Below are positions 17,201-25,879 of a stretch of DNA of 64,000 nt, in pieces. The position numbers and the translations under genes were made by a program. The stretch spans positions 1 to 64,000 of the forward strand of contig DAOUGI010000052.1 of assembly GCA_034429215.1 (NCBI GenBank), read 5' to 3'. Positions within the stretch are counted from its first letter, which is position 1, and every line of letters begins with the position of its first letter. The stretch is from JAFGOG01 sp034429215 (lineage in GTDB: Bacteria > Chloroflexota > Anaerolineae > JAAYZQ01). Below the pieces are notes generated by a model. That model was not told the origin of the DNA. It worked only from the letters and a program-made list of their open reading frames with translations, and made no database searches.

Positions 17201-19988
17201 GCCCGGCTCCCAGCAGAACGCACTTGCTCAATGCGCCCTCGAGCCGACCACGCCCCAACTCTTTTCCGTGTCGCGGCCGTATGTCTACCTCACCGGCGAC
17301 CGCACCTTTACCATCACCGGCCTCGGCTTTGGTGCGACCCGCGGCACCGGCAGCGTCAGGCTGCAGGGAAGCGGAGGGCCCTTCATCCAGATTCCACCGA
17401 TCTCCAGTTGGAGCGACCGTCAGATAGTAGCCACCGTGCCGGCCGGCATGAGGCCCGGGGCCTACCAACTGACCGTCGTCACTGGCAGCGGCCGGACCAC
17501 CGTCAACGGCCTGACCTTCCACGTCCTGGGTACGCTGGGCACGGTCACCTACAATCCATCCCTGTTCGAGGTTGGCCCCGCCAAGCCGTACGCTACCATC
17601 CAAAGCGCCATCGACGACGCCGCTGTCACCGGCAACTCGCTGGTAGTAGTCTACCCCGGCCCCACCACTCCCTTCACCAACCCGCTGGGCATCTGGTACG
17701 AGAACCCGATCATCTACTCGCGGGTCAAGCTCCAGGGCATCGGCCCCGGCGGCGTCTACACCGACGGCACCGGCATCGCCGGAAGCATCCTCGATGGCCG
17801 CGCCGTGGGCGGCGATACGCCTTACGCCGGGCAGTGGATGACCCTAATGGGCGACATCTGGCTCAACCGCGGCGGCTGGGATGGCAGCCCGGTCGACGGC
17901 GACGGCAACCCAACCATCTACCCCGGCCCGGTGGTCACCGTGCTGGCCGAGGACGGCGAATTCAACCAGGCCTTCCCCGTCACCATCGACGGCTTTGCCA
18001 TCCAGGGTGGCGATCAGCAGGGCTTTCCCAACAACCTGGACCAGATCGGCGGCGTGCCGATCCCAGGTGTGGCGGCCCAGGTGTCGGTCCAGGGCGGTGG
18101 CATCTTTGTCAACGGCTACGGCCGCTACATGCGCATCACCAATAACGTCATCCTGAGCAACGGCGGCGGGTACGCCGGTGGCATCCGCCTCGGCACGCCA
18201 GACATGGCCGAGCCGTACAAGGACAACCAGAACGACAATGTCACCATCGCCAACAACCGCATCCTGGCCAACGGCGGCACCAACCTGGCCGGTGCCATCG
18301 GCGTCTTTGCCGGCGCGAACAACTATGACATCGCCGGCAACGACATCTGCGGCAACTTCTCCGCCGAGTATGGCGGCGGCATCAGCCACTACGGCTACAG
18401 CCCCAACGGCCGGATCCACAACAACCGCATCTACTACAACCGCTCCTACGACGAAGGCGGCGGCATCATGATCGCTGGCGAACTGCCAGCCGACTTTACC
18501 CAGCTCTCGCCGGGCGCCGGTCCGGTCGACATCTATGCCAACCTGGTGCAGAGCAACCTGTCGAACGACGACGGCGGCGGCATCCGCTTCCTGATGGCCG
18601 GCAACTACCTGTACCAGGTCTATAACAATATCGTCACCAACAACGTCTCCACCCACGAAGGTGGCGGCATATCGCTCAACGACGCTCCCCAGGTGCGGGT
18701 CTATAACAACACCATCATGAACAATATCACCACCGCCACCTCCATGACTAGCAATGGCCTGCCGGCGCCGGCCGGACTCTCCTCCGCCCAGAACAGCGCC
18801 CTGTTACAGGCCACCCTGCCCGCCGGCTCGCCGATCTTTAGCGACCCGCTGCTCTTCAACAACATCTTCTGGGACAACCGGGCCGGCTGGTACGACAATG
18901 GCACCGTGTCAGGCATCGGCATGGAAGGCGACCCAAACGCCATCTTTTACTGGGACCTGGGCACCGGCGACGGCTCGGGCACGATGAGCCCCACCTACTG
19001 CCTGCTGCAGGTACCCTATGGCCTGGGCAGCCCTACCAACAAGGTAGGCCTGGATCCGGTCGTCGTCCAACAGTATGACACCACCATCCGGGTCCTCCCC
19101 TGGCGCGGCAACCCAAACTTTGTCGGCATCGACCTGGTAGCCCTCAACAACCCAGTGACCCTCATGGGCAACTACCACCTGGCTGCCGGTTCGCCGGCCA
19201 TCAACGCTGGCACAGCCAGCAAGAATGGTCAGGCTGCACCGCGCGTCGACTATGACGGCAACGGGCGGCCATCGTTCGGGTACTATGAGATCGGCGCCGA
19301 CGAGACCGCTACAGCCTTCCCGCTCGCGGCGATCCTGTATCCTTCAGCTCTGTGGGGCGGGCAGGCCGCTTCCCAGCCGGCAGCCCAGCCGTCGGCAGAC
19401 GCGCTGTACAAGATCTACCTGCCGGTCATCTACAACGTCGGCGGGGCGTCGTGGCTAGGCCAGCTCGACAGCTTTGCTTTCGATCCGGCCAGTGGCATCC
19501 AGGTGCTCACCGGCGGCTATGCCTTATGGAATCCGAGTATGTTCAGCGCGGACCAAGAGGTCTACTTTACCTTCACTGCCCTGTCGCCGAGCGCGACGCG
19601 CCAGGATCTGCTGCTCAAAGTCGGTGACCTAGCGCCCGGCGGCCTGATCGGACCCAACACCTATCTAATCGACGTCGGCTACGACGCCACCATCGGTCGC
19701 ATCCAGGTCTCGACCCTCGAGCCCGGCGATCTGTGGACCAGCCATCTGATCTTGGAAGGCGTCGAGCTCGCGGCTGGCGACCAGTTCGGTGCACGGGCCT
19801 CGGCCGGCGGCCTGGTCGAAGTCTATCGGAACGGTGAGCTGCTGGTGACCGTCGACCTGGCCGAAGGCGAAAACCCGTGGCTCTTTGGCGATGCCCGCGG
19901 CCGGATCGGCTATTGGTTCGAGGCGCCCAGCTTTGCCGGGCCCGACGGCGCCGGCCTGACCGACTTTGGCGGCGGCGCGACGCCCTGA
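14214..19988 (+). CDS. Giant secreted surface protein: SdrD/CnaB-like, TIG and beta-helix domains
   Basis: 1,924 residues with a clear signal peptide (about residues 1-31, 'LMALLLAAVSVWPLPVAP'). At least three SdrD/CnaB-like prealbumin domains occur near residues 200, 480 and 600 (for example 'GTVFLDNNENGRRDPGEPGV'). An IPT/TIG-like Ig domain lies at about 1015-1100. A right-handed parallel beta-helix spans ~1105-1680 ('ATIQSAIDDAA', then many Asn-ladder turns such as 'NNRIYYNRSYDEGGG'). 'YKIYLPVIYN' at ~1735 precedes a C-terminal ~180-residue lectin/LamG-like beta domain ('GLVEVYRNGELLVTVDL'). It is probably displayed on or released from the cell surface. It is first in the operon with three cupredoxin proteins, so a scaffold or binding role for them is plausible but inferred. 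No catalytic residues were identified. Confidence 0.9.
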   Translation: MRLKKLTVLMALLLAAVSVWPLPVAPQAVAAPPAVGETLPANPVQAAPLAAPELTNTITLRVINARTEPRAFGGAGVIAGEPITSTYQFMINEDNTGDPFDTTDCFAYTDAPTNTIPNPNYPDGCDWPGVRTNPGWSPILTKGDQDDLNETTGITLPPGKYVISVLADGYKNDGIHFTIPLADPGLLTVAVQPHPLPPATIVIKVFHDRSSTNGQYDAPVEEGLAGFKVSLNDILGEVTTDIFGNPLCTEYVHDAIGNVVLNPDGTPQILTIGNGCYSDADGLITVPNIGTIRWDVLVIPPDGSNWAQTTTLEGSFGWDTWLQEAGTGLDNEFLVAGEPFPWTIFGFVAPTNTLPIDPIGTGTIRGVIMGITSYSPSQGGLPYQGTIWGGYNGVKLDSPIANPWLSLNDLQNGDTAVWVGQGNADGSFEIPNVPPGNYFLSYWDPNLHYILDWMQVTVKPNQTTDIGIRTMTNWFSKWYGTVFLDNNENGRRDPGEPGVPDYLVVLKDRDNTEIDRMSIASLTDVNGNYELEKGYPMTSWMILEAYSDIYRTTGITFQASNQPTETTILGAGVDVDVLPILSQWGRLDWGVKFYEPNSNGGIVGTVFYDTVRAEDDAAYAGAEPWQPGIPELEMRLYATVKVNGIPITDTTPGPNYGAYVKGPLLNTATTETFARPKDCIPRDVDGNPVNFPSMPQTAGQDCLEGPPSGVQFGTEFATLDGNYGFTEILTDPITGQSLPAPLPLPPDDYLVEVVIPNDPILNRPLFEVTREEDVNIYDGDEFYALVAPPECGGPWHIVDVAGIGTDGYPIPWDPGSFSAPVDNPGYVEAGGSRFEGQAKPLCNVKLITLEDRKSIAPIFNLHTPVPIPGRWRGYIIDDLNVSVDPMELTFGEKVGLHNMPIGVYDFTGRLVHTVHSDFHGVYEVLLPSSATYNAPSPSGQLASVYYIWGNDPGQPGNLNSHYNPQYRSIGTSFEIYPGVIEPSDLAPTQNGALIWAPGSQQNALAQCALEPTTPQLFSVSRPYVYLTGDRTFTITGLGFGATRGTGSVRLQGSGGPFIQIPPISSWSDRQIVATVPAGMRPGAYQLTVVTGSGRTTVNGLTFHVLGTLGTVTYNPSLFEVGPAKPYATIQSAIDDAAVTGNSLVVVYPGPTTPFTNPLGIWYENPIIYSRVKLQGIGPGGVYTDGTGIAGSILDGRAVGGDTPYAGQWMTLMGDIWLNRGGWDGSPVDGDGNPTIYPGPVVTVLAEDGEFNQAFPVTIDGFAIQGGDQQGFPNNLDQIGGVPIPGVAAQVSVQGGGIFVNGYGRYMRITNNVILSNGGGYAGGIRLGTPDMAEPYKDNQNDNVTIANNRILANGGTNLAGAIGVFAGANNYDIAGNDICGNFSAEYGGGISHYGYSPNGRIHNNRIYYNRSYDEGGGIMIAGELPADFTQLSPGAGPVDIYANLVQSNLSNDDGGGIRFLMAGNYLYQVYNNIVTNNVSTHEGGGISLNDAPQVRVYNNTIMNNITTATSMTSNGLPAPAGLSSAQNSALLQATLPAGSPIFSDPLLFNNIFWDNRAGWYDNGTVSGIGMEGDPNAIFYWDLGTGDGSGTMSPTYCLLQVPYGLGSPTNKVGLDPVVVQQYDTTIRVLPWRGNPNFVGIDLVALNNPVTLMGNYHLAAGSPAINAGTASKNGQAAPRVDYDGNGRPSFGYYEIGADETATAFPLAAILYPSALWGGQAASQPAAQPSADALYKIYLPVIYNVGGASWLGQLDSFAFDPASGIQVLTGGYALWNPSMFSADQEVYFTFTALSPSATRQDLLLKVGDLAPGGLIGPNTYLIDVGYDATIGRIQVSTLEPGDLWTSHLILEGVELAAGDQFGARASAGGLVEVYRNGELLVTVDLAEGENPWLFGDARGRIGYWFEAPSFAGPDGAGLTDFGGGATP

Positions 19989-20004
19989 TCGACGAGACCG
20001 GATC

Positions 20005-20040
20005 GGGTCGGGGACCGGCAGCCATGCCGGTCCCCGACCC
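20005..20040. repeat. Long intercistronic palindrome without U-tract
   Basis: A perfect 16-bp inverted repeat (20005-20020 and 20025-20040) with a 4-nt centre, between the giant protein stop and the first cupredoxin gene. No T-run follows, so it may stabilise or process the polycistronic mRNA and not terminate it. Confidence 0.75.
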
Positions 20041-20086
20041 CTCCCAATCAGCGATGATGACATGCAACACGAGGAGGCATGAGCTC

Positions 20087-21349
20087 ATGAGAACGATTAA
20101 CCGCAGACAATTCCTGAGACTGGGAGGCGGCCTGCTCGGTGCCGCGGCGGCCTCAACGATGGTGGGCAGAACGATACTCAAGCCGACCGCCGTCGTCGAG
20201 GCGGCCAGCGGGCTGGCCCAAGCCACGCCCGACCTGCACTTTGTCGCGACCGACGGCTGGATCCACCTGCCCGAGGATGCGCCGGTGCCGCCCTACCATC
20301 CCGACAACCTGGCGCCGCCGTTGCTGACCACCTACATCTTTGGCTTTCGCAACGTAACCGGCCTGGGGACGCAACAGATCTTTGATCAAAAGATGAAGGC
20401 TCAGCTCACCGCGCCGATCTGGTGGTTAACCGAGGGCCAGGATTTCACCCTGAAGGTTACGAACCTCGGACTACAGATCCGGCCCGACCTGGTCGACTCG
20501 CACACCGTCCACTTTCACGGCTTCCGCAACGCCATCCCCATCTTTGACGGCGAGCCCCACTCGTCGGTGGGCGTGCCGATCAGCCGCGACCTGACCTACT
20601 TCTACCGGCCACACGACCCAGGGACCTACCTGATGCACTGCCACTTTGAAGAGACCGAACACGTCCACATGGGCATGGTCGGCATCGTCTATATCCGCCC
20701 GGCGTTGGGACCAAACTTTGTCTACAACGATCCATCCACCTACTTTGACCGCGAGTTCACGATGACGCTCAACGAGGTATGGACCATCTCTCACTGGTGC
20801 GACTCGCACGTCCAGTTGCCCGAGTGGACCGATTACAATCCCGAATTCTACCTGCTCAACGGCCGCTCCTGGCCCGACACGATCCTCCCACCCGGCGGCG
20901 GCACCGATCCCAGCACCGGCGATCTGATCCCGCCATCCGGCCACCCCGAGCTCCAGTACCAGCCGATCTCGTCGCTGGTCGCCTGCAACGCCGGCGAAAA
21001 GGTGCTGCTGCGCTTTGTAAACCTCGGCTACGTGGAACAGACGATGAGCCTGACCGGCATTCAGGCGCGGGTAGTGGGCCGCGACGCCACGCTGCTGCGC
21101 GGCCGCAACGGTTCCGATCTGACCTACATGACCGACAGCGTCCTGATCGGCCCCGGCGAAAGCCTGGACGCCATCTTTACCGCACCGAACGTGACACCAC
21201 CACCCGGATCGGATTATGCGACCTATCTGCTGTACAACCGCAATTATGGCCGCCAGAACAACGGCGGCGGCATCGGCTTTGGCGGTCAGATGACCGAAAT
21301 CCGTGTCTACCCCGGCACGCTGCCGCCCCAGACAGCGCCCAACACCTAG
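20087..21349 (+). CDS. Tat-exported multicopper oxidase-like protein (ligand-rich member)
   Basis: 420 residues. The start is the ATG at 20087, 9 nt after GAGGAGG; it gives a classic twin-arginine signal ('NRRQFLRLGGGLLGAAAAS'), as expected for a cofactor protein folded before export. Two cupredoxin domains follow. The first has 'HTVHFHG' (His 139, 142, 144) and 'HCHFEETEHVHMGM' (184-197), matching the HxH and HCH...H...M copper motifs of multicopper oxidases. The second domain has no His cluster at the usual place ('YLLYNRNYGRQNNG'). By itself it therefore lacks part of a standard trinuclear centre. It is second in the island operon; the next gene encodes the complementary His motifs. Confidence 0.88.
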   Translation: MRTINRRQFLRLGGGLLGAAAASTMVGRTILKPTAVVEAASGLAQATPDLHFVATDGWIHLPEDAPVPPYHPDNLAPPLLTTYIFGFRNVTGLGTQQIFDQKMKAQLTAPIWWLTEGQDFTLKVTNLGLQIRPDLVDSHTVHFHGFRNAIPIFDGEPHSSVGVPISRDLTYFYRPHDPGTYLMHCHFEETEHVHMGMVGIVYIRPALGPNFVYNDPSTYFDREFTMTLNEVWTISHWCDSHVQLPEWTDYNPEFYLLNGRSWPDTILPPGGGTDPSTGDLIPPSGHPELQYQPISSLVACNAGEKVLLRFVNLGYVEQTMSLTGIQARVVGRDATLLRGRNGSDLTYMTDSVLIGPGESLDAIFTAPNVTPPPGSDYATYLLYNRNYGRQNNGGGIGFGGQMTEIRVYPGTLPPQTAPNT

Positions 21350-21382
21350 CCGGGCGCCTAAAAGTAGAGTGAGGTGAGAACT

Positions 21383-22711
21383 ATGAGATCCAAGAGATTC
21401 ACCCAAACAGCCAAGCTCGTCGCACTGCCGTTGGTGCTGGCCTTGATCCTCGCCACGGTGGGCGGCCGCATCGAGACGGCAACCGCCGCACATGAGACGA
21501 TGCCGCCTCATGGCCTGGTGTGCACCACCAACCCCACCGCCACCTTCACCCTCACAACTCGAGAGGGGACCATCACCACGCCCGACGGCAACGTCATCTA
21601 TATGTGGGGCTTTAGCGAAGGGGACGACCCGTTCCAGCACCCCGGCCCGGTGCTGTGCGTTAACGAGGGTGACACGGTGACGATCGTCCTGCGCAACACC
21701 CTGACCGTGGCCGACGTGTCGCTCATCTTCCCCGGCCAGGAGAACGTCATGGCCAACGGCGTGCCGTCGCAGCCGGTGTTTGACGGCGGTGGCAACTTGA
21801 CCTCGCTGGCCCCCGTGGCGCCGGCCTTCAACGGCACCATGACCTACCGCTTCGTCGCCGCCAAGCCCGGCACCTACATCTATCAGAGCGGCACCGAGCC
21901 CTTGAAACAGGTCAACATGGGCCTGTTTGGCGCGCTTGTCGTCCGGCCAGCCGCCCACCCCGACTGGGCCTACAATGAGATCGTTTACAGCGGGGCGATC
22001 AGCTACACCACCCAGTTCAACCCAGACGACGAGTTTCTGATGCTCCTGTCCGAGATCGACCCCATGCTTCACACCGCGATACAACAGGGGCACGCCTACG
22101 ACATGAACGGCTACCGGGAGCGTTACTGGATGATCAACGGCCGCAGCTTTCCCGACACGGTCGCGCCCAACGGCGCCGAATGGCTGCCGAGCCAGCCCTA
22201 CGGCTCGCTGATCCATATCTATCCCTACGATCCGGTCGCTAACCCCTACCCGGCAATCGTCCGCTACATCAACGTCGGCACTGAGAACTATTTACACCAT
22301 CCCCACGGCAACCACGGCCGGATGATCGCCCACGACGGCAACGTACTGATCGGGCCGGCCGGCGAGGACCTGTCCTATGAAAAGTTCACGGTGATGATCG
22401 GGCCCGGTGAGACCCAGGATCAACTGTTCACCTGGACCGACGTGGAGGGCTGGGATCCGGTGACCAATCCGATTCCGGTGACCATCCCACAGCTCCAGAA
22501 CCTGACCTTTGGCACCTTCTTCAGCGGCAGCCCTTACCTGGGCGCCACCGACCAACTGCCGGTGGGTGCGCAGGCCCTCAACCAATGCGGCGAATACTAT
22601 CACATCTCCCACAACCACCAACTGCAAAAGATCACCGCCTGGGGCATCGTCTTGAGCGGCCACATCACCTTCGCCCGCATCGACCCGCCGCTGCCTAACG
22701 ACTGTCCATAG
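21383..22711 (+). CDS. Secreted multicopper oxidase-like cupredoxin protein (complementary His motifs)
   Basis: 442 residues from the ATG at 21383 (GAGGTGAG upstream), with a Sec signal peptide (to about 'TATAAHE'). The N-terminal cupredoxin domain has lost copper ligands: where the neighbour has HCH it reads 'YIYQSGTEPLKQVNMGLFG'. The C-terminal part has 'HHPHGNH' (His 305, 306, 308, 311) and 'HISHNHQLQKITAWG' (His 407, 410, 412), which look like the His-rich motifs of the third cupredoxin domain. It may form the trinuclear site with the 20087 product or act as a separate copper protein. The Cys of a standard type 1 site is absent from 'HISHNH'. It lies 33 bp behind the preceding gene in the same operon. 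Confidence 0.85.
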   Translation: MRSKRFTQTAKLVALPLVLALILATVGGRIETATAAHETMPPHGLVCTTNPTATFTLTTREGTITTPDGNVIYMWGFSEGDDPFQHPGPVLCVNEGDTVTIVLRNTLTVADVSLIFPGQENVMANGVPSQPVFDGGGNLTSLAPVAPAFNGTMTYRFVAAKPGTYIYQSGTEPLKQVNMGLFGALVVRPAAHPDWAYNEIVYSGAISYTTQFNPDDEFLMLLSEIDPMLHTAIQQGHAYDMNGYRERYWMINGRSFPDTVAPNGAEWLPSQPYGSLIHIYPYDPVANPYPAIVRYINVGTENYLHHPHGNHGRMIAHDGNVLIGPAGEDLSYEKFTVMIGPGETQDQLFTWTDVEGWDPVTNPIPVTIPQLQNLTFGTFFSGSPYLGATDQLPVGAQALNQCGEYYHISHNHQLQKITAWGIVLSGHITFARIDPPLPNDCP

Positions 22712-22746
22712 GGTGTGATACAGGACAGAGAATGGAGAGGACTGAT

Positions 22747-25224
22747 ATGAACACACAAACCCGTTCCTTCTTTTCGTTGAGTGGTCTGCTCCTGACGTTC
22801 GTGGTAGCAGTCGGCCTGGGCCTCCTCCTGGTCAGCTCGCCGGCGACGGCGGCGCCCATCGGCGCGTCCCCCATCGCCGCCGAGGAAACAGTAGCCGGTA
22901 CCCTGCCGGCAGCCACCTGCACCCTGAACGGCACCACGCGCACTTGCCACGTGTGGGCCATGCCTGGGACGCTGACCCTGCCGACCGGCGAGATCGTGCC
23001 GATCTGGGGTTTTGCCGACACAGTCGCCGGCCCGGCACAACTGCCCGGCCCGGTGGTGATCGCCAACCAGAACGAGACGCTCCAGGTAGTCCTGCACAAT
23101 CAACTGCCCGGCGAGAACGTCTCGCTATCGTTTCCCGGCCAGTGGGGCCTGGTGCCCGACCTGACCGGCGTTGTTGCGGGCGGCACAGTCACCTACACCT
23201 TCCCCGTCACCCTGCCAGGCACCTTCCGGTACGAAGCGGGCCTGACCGCCAACGGGGCGCGCCAGGTGGCCATGGGTCTCTACGGCGGCCTGATCGTCCG
23301 GCCGTTGACCGCGGGCCAGGCCTACGACGACCCGGCTACTGCCTACGACGACGAAGCCCTGCTGGTCTTGAGCGACATCGACCCGGCGCTAAACAACGAC
23401 CCGGCCGGCTTTAGGCTGTACAACTATACGCCACGCTACTGGCTGATCAACGGCAAGGCCTATCCCCAGACGGCGATCATCGACAGTGGCGCCGGTCGCC
23501 GGGTCCTGCTGCGCTACATCAACGCCGGCCTAGTCAGCCACAGTATGGGGCTGCTCGGCCTGCAGCAGCAGGTCATCGCCGCCAACGCCAATCCGGGCGG
23601 CTGGCCGCATGGCGAAAAGGGCGCAGCCTTCAAGATCCCTAGCGGTGGAACGCTGGACGCTATCACTACCGTTTCAGCTTCGGCCCTAGCCAATACGCGC
23701 TATCCCGTCTATGACACCGGCCTGCTGCTCCACAACTCGGGCCAGACGATGCCCAATGGGCAGTTGGGTTTTGGTGGGATGATGACCTTCGTCCGTGCCG
23801 TCACCGGCGCCCCGCCGGGCGGGATTGGGCCCATAGCAAGCCAGGTGACCGTCGTCCCCAGCCCGACCACCGGCACGGGCGGCGTCAAGCTGTATGCTAA
23901 CCTCGATGACAGGCAGACCGGCAACCAGGTTGTCCGGCGCGCAGAGTACTTTGTCAACAACCTGGGTGCTCCTGGGACCGGCACGCCCCTCTTCGCGTTC
24001 AGCATTTCGCCGTACGTCAGAGTGTCGGCCGCCATCCCGGCCGCGACCCTGGCGGCTTGGCCCAGTGGCTACTATATCTTTTACGTCCGCGGTATGGATT
24101 CGGCCGGCAACTGGGGCTTTGTCGCTTCAGCCGTCCTCAACCTGGACAAGACCGGCCCCGATAGCACCGGCCTGAGCCTGTCGCCCGAGCCGTCCAACGG
24201 CACCTCCTCGGTGCTGCTGCAAGCCACCGGCGACGACCACGGCAATGGCCGCCAGAACGTCGTAGCGGGCCAGTACAGTATCGACGGCGGGCCGGTCCAG
24301 CCAATGGTCCTCAACCGCATCGACCACCCGATCGCTGCTATGACCGCTACCCTGCCCAGCGCCACCCTGACGGCCCTGCCGGAAGGCCTGCACCCCATCG
24401 CCGTCACCAGCCAGGACTCGTTGGGCAACTGGGGCGTTCCCGGCGTTATCACCCTCACCCTTGACAAGACCGGGCCGGTTGCGCCGGTCGTAACCCTCGA
24501 CCCGAACTACCTGCTCCTCCAGGGTCCGCCGCCCGTCACCAAAGTGCGGGTATCCGCCCTCATCACCGATGCCCTGTCGAACGGCGTCCAATCGACACTG
24601 GCCAATGCCGAAGGGTTCATCGACACCGTCAAGCCCGACGGCACCGGCTTCCGCCTCTTCCCCAGTGACGGCCTGTTCGACGAGATCACCGAGGGCGCCT
24701 ACCTTGACATCGGCATTGGCAACTTTACCAAGCTGTCACAGGGCACCCACTATGTCTACGTTCACGGTCTCGACGCCGCCGGCAACTGGGGCGCTGTCGG
24801 CGCTGGCACGATCTACATCGACCGCGGCGCCGCCGACACCACCGGGCCGACCGTCACCAACGTCAACCTGTCGCCCAACCCGACAAATGGCGCCACGCCG
24901 GTCAGCCTGACCGCCAGCGCCACCGATCCTGGCATGCTGTCCAACATCACCGCCGCCGAGTGGTGGGTCGACGCCGGTCCGCACCAGCCTCTCCAGGCCG
25001 CCGACGGCGCCTTTGACAGCACCTCCGAGATGCTGTCCGGGACGATCGATGTCACCGGCTGGGCCAACGGCACCTACACCATCTGGGTCCGCGCTCAGGA
25101 CAGCTCCTCCAACTGGGGAGATGCCATCTCGACACAGTTGATCGTGTCAGGCAATATGGGCCTAGGCGAACCTCCAGAGGACGTAATCCGGATCTTTTTG
25201 CCCATGATCGTGCGCGAGCAGTAA
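22747..25224 (+). CDS. Secreted cupredoxin-like protein with Ig-like repeats and terminal YLP-type motif
   Basis: 825 residues from the ATG at 22747 (GAGAGG 6 nt upstream) with a Sec signal peptide. The first ~350 residues keep the fold signature of the two neighbours ('PGPVVIANQNETLQVVLHN', 'GARQVAMGLYGGLIVRP') but carry no HxH or HCH copper motif, so this member is probably structural. Residues ~365-800 are repeated Ig-like modules, each with a 'VRGMDSAGNWG'-type strand ('VHGLDAAGNWG', 'VRAQDSSSNWG'). The C-terminus is 'IRIFLPMIVREQ', a variant of the YLP ending seen in other secreted proteins here. It is the third cupredoxin gene in a row, consistent with duplication and loss of metal binding. 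Confidence 0.85.
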   Translation: MNTQTRSFFSLSGLLLTFVVAVGLGLLLVSSPATAAPIGASPIAAEETVAGTLPAATCTLNGTTRTCHVWAMPGTLTLPTGEIVPIWGFADTVAGPAQLPGPVVIANQNETLQVVLHNQLPGENVSLSFPGQWGLVPDLTGVVAGGTVTYTFPVTLPGTFRYEAGLTANGARQVAMGLYGGLIVRPLTAGQAYDDPATAYDDEALLVLSDIDPALNNDPAGFRLYNYTPRYWLINGKAYPQTAIIDSGAGRRVLLRYINAGLVSHSMGLLGLQQQVIAANANPGGWPHGEKGAAFKIPSGGTLDAITTVSASALANTRYPVYDTGLLLHNSGQTMPNGQLGFGGMMTFVRAVTGAPPGGIGPIASQVTVVPSPTTGTGGVKLYANLDDRQTGNQVVRRAEYFVNNLGAPGTGTPLFAFSISPYVRVSAAIPAATLAAWPSGYYIFYVRGMDSAGNWGFVASAVLNLDKTGPDSTGLSLSPEPSNGTSSVLLQATGDDHGNGRQNVVAGQYSIDGGPVQPMVLNRIDHPIAAMTATLPSATLTALPEGLHPIAVTSQDSLGNWGVPGVITLTLDKTGPVAPVVTLDPNYLLLQGPPPVTKVRVSALITDALSNGVQSTLANAEGFIDTVKPDGTGFRLFPSDGLFDEITEGAYLDIGIGNFTKLSQGTHYVYVHGLDAAGNWGAVGAGTIYIDRGAADTTGPTVTNVNLSPNPTNGATPVSLTASATDPGMLSNITAAEWWVDAGPHQPLQAADGAFDSTSEMLSGTIDVTGWANGTYTIWVRAQDSSSNWGDAISTQLIVSGNMGLGEPPEDVIRIFLPMIVREQ

Positions 25225-25233
25225 AACAGAATT

Positions 25234-25272
25234 GGCCGGGGATTGAGGCGCCTGGCGCCTCAATCCCCGGCC
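25234..25272. repeat. 39-bp perfect palindrome after the cupredoxin genes
   Basis: 19-bp arms (25234-25252 and 25254-25272) around a single T, with no T-run after it. It sits between the third cupredoxin gene and the gene at 25293 and would form a very stable mRNA hairpin that could separate expression of the secreted and membrane parts. Confidence 0.8.
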
Positions 25273-25292
25273 GGAACACCGGAGAAGAAACG

Positions 25293-25793
25293 ATGATAAA
25301 CAGATCAATTGCCACACTCAAGACATGGCGAGGTCCGCTGGGCATCAACGCCAAGCACCTGCTGCTGACCGCCGGTCTGTTGGTAGTCGCTGCTGGCCTG
25401 TTGGCTGCATGGCAGCTCTACTACGCCGGCTCCGAGGCCCAGGCCCGCGAGCCGGGCATCCCCCTGAGCCAGGAGATCGAAGACAAGTTTGGCGTCCGCT
25501 TTACCTTCATGGCCGTGATCGCCGACGGCGGCATGGTCGACCTGCGTTTCCGGATCATCGACCCGGCCAAGGCCGCCAACTTTGGTCACTATACCGAAAC
25601 GTCGCCCAGGCTGATCGCCGAGGACACCGGCCTCGCCGTCGACACTACCGTCATGGGCCTTCACCACCACGAGATGGAAGTGGGTCGCGTCTACTATGTT
25701 CTGTACCGCAACACGGCCAATGCTATCAGGCCCGGCGACCTGGTTACCATCGCTATCGACGACATGAAAATAGAACATGCTGTCACCTGGTGA
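25293..25793 (+). CDS. Membrane-anchored small extracellular protein, unknown
   Basis: 166 residues. One hydrophobic segment (about residues 24-44) anchors a ~120-residue domain that by topology lies outside the membrane. The domain is predicted beta-rich ('FMAVIADGGMVDLRFRIIDP') and has a 'GLHHHEME' cluster that could bind metal; this is suggestive only. The ribosome site is GGAGAAGAAACG before the ATG. It lies between the cupredoxin genes and the DUF4418/ABC genes, so it may couple the secreted redox proteins to the transporter. I do not recognise the family. Confidence 0.8.
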   Translation: MINRSIATLKTWRGPLGINAKHLLLTAGLLVVAAGLLAAWQLYYAGSEAQAREPGIPLSQEIEDKFGVRFTFMAVIADGGMVDLRFRIIDPAKAANFGHYTETSPRLIAEDTGLAVDTTVMGLHHHEMEVGRVYYVLYRNTANAIRPGDLVTIAIDDMKIEHAVTW

Positions 25794-25813
25794 GTTCCTC
25801 TTCCCCTTGCCCG

Positions 25814-25838
25814 CAGGGACGCACGACCGTGCGCCCTG
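25814..25838. repeat. REP-like intergenic palindrome
   Basis: CAGGG-A-CGCACG-AC-CGTGCG-CCCTG, inside a larger region of partial complementarity (CTTCCCC with GAGGAAGGGG). It resembles widely scattered bacterial 'GCAGGGACGCAC' palindromes. There is no T-run. Confidence 0.6.
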
Positions 25839-25879
25839 TAGAGGAAGGGGCAGAATATTCTAATCACAAGGAGAGTGAA

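Noticed and set aside
20471..22216. 581-residue minus-strand reading across two cupredoxin genes
   Set aside because: It spans two real genes with export signals and conserved His motifs on the plus strand; the minus reading has only Val/Gly/His-rich shadow composition.
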